Shown here: one piece after another, positions 35,535 to 39,256 of the stretch
Position numbering within the stretch: the first letter of the stretch is position 1
Layout of the letters: every line of letters starts with the position of its first letter
Source: Myxococcales bacterium
GTDB lineage: Bacteria; Myxococcota_A; Polyangia; Polyangiales; Polyangiaceae
Direction of reading: 5' to 3'
Length of the DNA: 39,256 nucleotides
NCBI GenBank assembly: GCA_023248735.1
Contig: JAHFDY010000015.1
Span: 1-39,256, forward strand
The notes under the pieces: model-generated
What the model was told of the DNA's origin: nothing
Seen by the model: the letters and a program-made list of their open reading frames with translations, nothing else
The model's database searches: none
Position numbers and translations under genes: made by a program

Positions 35535-36391
35535 GCGCGCTCGTGGCTGCAGCACACGTGATCGCGATGGCTGCACCCTATGGATGCGCGGCGCTCGGCG
35601 GCGTGTGGAGCGAACGAAGCGGCGTCGTGAACATTGCGCTCGAGGGCATGCTGATCGTGTCGGCCTTCGTGTCGATTGCCGTGCACGTTGCAACGGGTAG
35701 TCCTTGGCTTGGGCTCTTTGCGGGCGTGGCTGCCGGAGGGCTCGTTGGATTGGCTCATGCACTCCTCGTTGAAAGGGCTCTCGTGCATGACTTGCTCAGT
35801 GGCATCGGGTTGAATTTGTTCGCGCTGGGCATCACGCGGGTGGGCCTCAGAGCGCTCTACGGTTCGAGCTCGAATTCGCCGAACGTTGCGGGCTTTGGGT
35901 GGGCCATTGATCCTACGGTGATACTGGCAATCGTATCTGTCATTGTTACGATGTGGGCCCTTCGCGGTACGGTGTTCGGACTGCGCGTGCGCGCGTGTGG
36001 CGAGTCACCGAACGCGGCGCGTTCTTGCGGAGTAAATGTCGTTCGCACGCGTATCTTCGCTGTTTCGCTTGGGGGTGCGATCGTCGGCATCGGTGGGGTC
36101 GCGCTCGCGTTTGACTTGAGGCAGTTTCAGTCAGGAATGACGGCTTGGCGTGGGTTCGATGCGCTAGCTCTTGTGGTTGTGTCTGGGTGGCGACCGGGTC
36201 GAGCGGCGGCGCTCGCGGTCGTGTTCGCGTTGCTCCAGTGGGTACAAATTGGCGCGCAAGGGAAGCTCGGCGTGTTTGGGTTCTTTGTGCAAACGTTGCC
36301 GTATGTGGCGACACTGCTGGGGCTTGCGGCGGCGCGACCAGGGAGGATTTCGGGAGCGCCGAAAGGGCTTGGCGTTCGGGCGCCGAGCTAA
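35531..36391 (+). CDS. ABC transporter permease, nucleoside type (second)
   Basis: The 286-residue membrane protein carries the matching motif SGVVNIALEGMLIVSAF and the conserved cytoplasmic loop LRVRACGESPNAARSCGVNV. It pairs with the preceding permease. GTG 35531 overlaps by 4 nt. No substrate-binding lipoprotein (BMP family) follows; the operon ends here 6 nt before the convergent hutI. The binding protein must lie elsewhere. Confidence 0.9.
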   Translation: MSALVAAAHVIAMAAPYGCAALGGVWSERSGVVNIALEGMLIVSAFVSIAVHVATGSPWLGLFAGVAAGGLVGLAHALLVERALVHDLLSGIGLNLFALGITRVGLRALYGSSSNSPNVAGFGWAIDPTVILAIVSVIVTMWALRGTVFGLRVRACGESPNAARSCGVNVVRTRIFAVSLGGAIVGIGGVALAFDLRQFQSGMTAWRGFDALALVVVSGWRPGRAAALAVVFALLQWVQIGAQGKLGVFGFFVQTLPYVATLLGLAAARPGRISGAPKGLGVRAPS

Positions 36392-36397
36392 GGCACG

Positions 36398-37609
36398 CTA
36401 GGCAACGCGAGCTCCGCCCACAATAACCGTTCGTGCCTTTGACGTTCCCCACGGTTGAACGAGCGCATACTCGTGCGCGACGTCCCATGCGACGACGTCC
36501 GCGCGTGCGCCGATTTGCAACATGCCACGATCGTGTAGGCCAAGACAACGCGCGGCGTTTCGTGTCGCTCCGATGAGCGCCTCTTCGGGCGTAAGGCCAT
36601 AGAGGCGGACAGCGAGCGCTAGCGCGAGGGGTAGACTCTCGGTAGGCGCCGTTCCGGGGTTTGCGTCGCTCGCCACCACGAGCGCCACGCCGGCCTCGCG
36701 TAGCGCGGCAATGGGCGGCGGGTTTTGCCCAAGCGTGAAACTTGCGACGGGCAAAAGGCATGCAGCGGTGCCTGCAGCGGCGAGAGCGTCGATGCCACGC
36801 GCGGAAACGTGCTCAAGGTGATCGGCCGAAAGGGCACCAAGTTCTGCCGCGAGTTCGGCGCCGCCGACGTCGGCGAATTGTCCGACGTGCAAGCGCACGC
36901 CAAGGCCCAGCGCGCGCGCGTTGCTTGCGATACCGCGCGCTTCGTCGACCGTGAATGCGTTCGCATCGACGTAAGCGTCTACAAACTGGGCAAGCGCGAC
37001 CGCCCGGGGAAGTGTGTTGTCCCGCACCGCTGAAATGTAACCGTCACGATCCAATTGATGCTCCAGAGGAACCGAGTGCAACGCGAGAAATGTTGGGACG
37101 ATCGAAGGTGCGTCGCGATTGGTGGCTACCTTGGCGATCGCCCGCAATTGCTTAAGCTCCAACTCCGGAAGAAGTCCGTAGCCGCTCTTGACCTCGCAAG
37201 TGGTCACCCCGAGCGAAAGCATGCGCCTCAGGCGATGGAGGAGCGTGCGTTCGATTTCGTCTTCAGTCGCCGCCGCAAGTGCGCGTGATGACGCCACGAT
37301 GCCGCCTCCACGTGCTGCAATCTCGCGATAGTCGCCGCCGGCCATACGAATCGCATATTCGTCGTGCCGTGAACCGACCCAACACGCGTGCGTGTGCGCG
37401 TCGATAAGGCCCGGTGTAAGGAGCGGCACAAGAGGAAATAGTTGGCTTCCAGGATGGTCAAGTTGATTGCCTACGAACGAGATGCGCCCACGCTCAAACG
37501 CGATGCATGCGTTCTCAATCGCGCCGAGGGGGTTATCTGCGTCAGAAATTCTCGGGTCGAAGGTCAGGAGCCGTGGAGACCGAAACCCAGGTGCCATTGC
37601 GAGCGTCAT
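36398..37609 (-). CDS. hutI: imidazolonepropionase
   Basis: HutI hydrolyses 4-imidazolone-5-propionate to formiminoglutamate in histidine breakdown. The 403-residue amidohydrolase has the metal motif LIDAHTHACWVGSR (His72, His74), TTCEVKSGYGL, HVGQFADVGGAELAAELG, SADHLEHVS and the Asp in VVASDANPGTAPTESLP, as in HutI. ATG 37609 overlaps the stop of nagZ by 4 nt. No other hut genes are near, so its link with a wall-recycling gene is unusual. Confidence 0.93.
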   Translation of the reverse strand: MTLAMAPGFRSPRLLTFDPRISDADNPLGAIENACIAFERGRISFVGNQLDHPGSQLFPLVPLLTPGLIDAHTHACWVGSRHDEYAIRMAGGDYREIAARGGGIVASSRALAAATEDEIERTLLHRLRRMLSLGVTTCEVKSGYGLLPELELKQLRAIAKVATNRDAPSIVPTFLALHSVPLEHQLDRDGYISAVRDNTLPRAVALAQFVDAYVDANAFTVDEARGIASNARALGLGVRLHVGQFADVGGAELAAELGALSADHLEHVSARGIDALAAAGTAACLLPVASFTLGQNPPPIAALREAGVALVVASDANPGTAPTESLPLALALAVRLYGLTPEEALIGATRNAARCLGLHDRGMLQIGARADVVAWDVAHEYALVQPWGTSKARTVIVGGARVA

Positions 37610-38643
37610 GAAACTGCTTGCTCGATGGCGTGCGCCTCGTCAGTCCCGAATGCACGATGCAACGCGGGTCCAGAAAGTGCGGACGAAGGGGGAGCACTTC
37701 CACGCAACGCTCCGCTCCTGCGTGCGGCCTCGTTCAGGCGTGCTCGGAACGTCGGGCTCTTCTCACCTTCGCGTTTGAGGGCATCAAACGCTCGATGCTG
37801 AAGCTCCTCGCTAGAGCATATGAGAAGGAGATCGCAACCCGCCGCAATCGACAACACCGAGGATGACTCGACGTCGAGAGTGATGGCCTTCATCTCCAGG
37901 TCGTCTGAGATTAGCGCACCTTTGTAACCTATATCGTTACGAAGTAAATCGGTCGCAATCTTTGTTGAAAGCGTGGCGGGAAAATCTGGATCGAGTGCGG
38001 GGTAGACGACATGCGCGGTCATCAGCGAGAAGAGCGCAGTCGCTAAGCGAAAGGGGACAAGTTCGCGCGTCAGCAGAGTCTCACGTGTTGCGTTCACCAT
38101 CGGTAACGAAAGATGAGAATCGACTGTCGTGGCGCCGTGGCCGGGATAGTGTTTGCCGCATGCGAGGATGCCTTCGGACTGAAGCGCAAGGCCCCAGGCG
38201 ATCCCAAATCGAGCCGCCGCGCTTGGATCGCTCGCAAACGCGCGATCGCCGATGACAGGATTTGTCGCCTCGGAATCGATGTCGAGCACGGGCGCAAAGT
38301 TGAGGGTGAAGCCGAGTGCTCGAAGTTGCTTCGCTTGAGCTCGCGCTGCGCGCGCAATCAGAGCAGTGTCGCCACGCCTTGCAACGGCCCTGGCCGACGG
38401 CAGCTTGAGAAACGGGGCACCGAGCCGAGCAACGCGGCCCCCCTCTTGATCGACCGCAATAAGAGCCGACGGCATCGCGCTGGCGAGTGACAGATTGAGA
38501 GCCGCGACCTGCTCTATGTCACTCGTAATGTTACGTTTGAAGAGAATCACCCCAGCTCGCTCTTGGCGCAGCAACGCCTGCCTCAACGAGGGCGCTAGCT
38601 CGGTCCCCGAAAAACCTCCGATGATGACCGCGCCAGCACTCAT
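37606..38643 (-). CDS. nagZ: beta-N-acetylhexosaminidase NagZ
   Basis: NagZ removes N-acetylglucosamine from anhydromuropeptides during peptidoglycan recycling. From ATG 38643 the glycoside hydrolase family 3 protein has 345 residues: GVILFKRNI, AVDQEGGRVARL, CGKHYPGHGATTVDSH (164-177, with the acid/base His177) and ALISDDLEMKA with nucleophile Asp247. There is no signal peptide, so it is cytoplasmic. A longer start at 38724 would overlap the upstream gene. It is 22 nt downstream of a secreted-protein gene and overlaps hutI by 4 nt. Confidence 0.94.
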   Translation of the reverse strand: MSAGAVIIGGFSGTELAPSLRQALLRQERAGVILFKRNITSDIEQVAALNLSLASAMPSALIAVDQEGGRVARLGAPFLKLPSARAVARRGDTALIARAARAQAKQLRALGFTLNFAPVLDIDSEATNPVIGDRAFASDPSAAARFGIAWGLALQSEGILACGKHYPGHGATTVDSHLSLPMVNATRETLLTRELVPFRLATALFSLMTAHVVYPALDPDFPATLSTKIATDLLRNDIGYKGALISDDLEMKAITLDVESSSVLSIAAGCDLLLICSSEELQHRAFDALKREGEKSPTFRARLNEAARRSGALRGSAPPSSALSGPALHRAFGTDEAHAIEQAVS

Positions 38644-38665
38644 TCGCAGCGATGGTACGAGATCG

Positions 38666-39256
38666 CTACTTCGGCGGCTCGCCCTTTGCGCTGCCGCCAA
38701 TGTTAAATTGCGAGTAGGAGCCACTCGGCGAGCTAGCGACGCCTGCCCACGTTCCCGTGAAGGCGGTGGGCTGCGCGTTCGTCCCTACCTTGGCGCTTGC
38801 CGCTGCGGAGATTGACAGGTGCATGTCCTGGGACGTCGCGGCTGCCTGTGACCACGCGCTCGAAATTGCCGCTCGGCACAAAGTGTCGAGGCACAGCGCG
38901 CCGCAAAGACCCGTGGCGTCGGCGGTGGCGAGTGCCGCTGCGAGGCCCGTGCAGTCAACGTCATTTGTAGCTATGGTGGTTGCAATATTCGTCTTGCCGC
39001 TTTGGCGCAGGCGTTCGTCGCCCGCCCATGCCATGAGGGAGGGCATCGCGAGCACAATTTCACCCGTCAACCTGAGGGTATCGGATGGATCCGCCGTCCA
39101 CGCAAAACGCGTTGGCGCGCGAAGGAGAGTCCCGCCTTCGATGAGCCCGAGGCTCGAAATTGTGACCTGTGCGCTGTCCGACCTTGCGTCGTCGATGCGC
39201 ATGAAGATCGGGCCGCTTACACCCGTTCGCGCGGCAAGCATCGTGGACTTCACCGT
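38666..39256 (-). CDS. unknown protein, 5' part outside window
   Basis: The frame is open to the window edge, so only the C-terminal 196 residues are visible. They hold beta-prone segments (TLRLTGEIVLAMPSL), a Cys cluster (CGALCLDTLC, plus DVDCTG), and a Ser/Gly-rich end TGTWAGVASSPSGSYSQF then SAKGEPPK. This looks like an extracytoplasmic protein, but I do not recognise it. It lies 22 nt upstream of nagZ on the same strand and may be in the same operon. Confidence 0.6.
   Translation of the reverse strand, partial: TVKSTMLAARTGVSGPIFMRIDDARSDSAQVTISSLGLIEGGTLLRAPTRFAWTADPSDTLRLTGEIVLAMPSLMAWAGDERLRQSGKTNIATTIATNDVDCTGLAAALATADATGLCGALCLDTLCRAAISSAWSQAAATSQDMHLSISAAASAKVGTNAQPTAFTGTWAGVASSPSGSYSQFNIGGSAKGEPPK

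Noticed and set aside
35946-36761. Minus-strand open frame of 271 codons
   Set aside because: It crosses the ends of two convergent real genes (permease and hutI) and is Arg-rich shadow sequence.

Overview
The window looks like a chromosomal segment of a myxobacterium-like member of the former Deltaproteobacteria (Myxococcota, probably Polyangia). The basis is the gene content: a eukaryote-type Ser/Thr kinase next to a TPR/PEGA protein, a PP2C phosphatase, many secreted proteins with choice-of-anchor or Ig-like repeats, a FecR-TPR anti-sigma candidate, and an rpsP-khpA-rimM-trmD operon ending in the TrmD-linked SPOUT methyltransferase. Base composition is high in GC and fairly even. The lineage is an inference from gene families, not a marker-gene result. 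I see no rRNA, tRNA, CRISPR array, prophage or insertion sequence.

Layout. 1-2027: 3' part of a Ser/Thr kinase gene overlapping a TPR/PEGA membrane protein. 2042-4464: promoter and ribosome/tRNA-maturation operon rpsP-khpA-rimM-trmD-SPOUT. 4550-8203: N6-adenine methyltransferase (-), queG (+), a small exported protein (+), endonuclease III with a small membrane protein (-). 8388-18175: a DNA topology island, with gyrA and bamA on the minus strand and, divergently, parC-parE on the plus strand. 18274-19425: choice-of-anchor L-like lipoprotein. 19443-19731: nested tandem repeats and a hairpin. 19732-20422: a small ORF overlapping a nucleotidyltransferase, resembling a toxin-antitoxin pair. 20531-21937: stand-alone biotin carboxylase. 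22011-28253: four tightly coupled genes encoding a ten-module Ig-like lipoprotein, an ECF-type sigma factor, a FecR-TPR protein and a putative outer-membrane protein. 28272-30916: paired M16 peptidases. 31006-36391: PP2C phosphatase, then ddl with a three-gene nucleoside-type ABC transporter. 36398-39256: hutI, nagZ and a truncated secreted protein, all on the minus strand.

How the genes work together. Most of the window is housekeeping: translation, tRNA modification, DNA topology, outer-membrane assembly, wall synthesis and recycling. It is packed into operons with 4-nt ATGA or GTGA overlaps that imply translational coupling. The most original unit is the 22011-28253 operon. It joins a very regular cysteine-paired surface lipoprotein to its own sigma factor, membrane FecR regulator and outer-membrane protein, and may be a self-contained envelope-sensing module. 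Secondary points of interest are a ParC whose quinolone-contact serine is valine, a Ddl with a changed magnesium ligand, a 137-nt out-of-frame overlap in the nucleotidyltransferase pair, and the nested repeat block near 19.5 kb.
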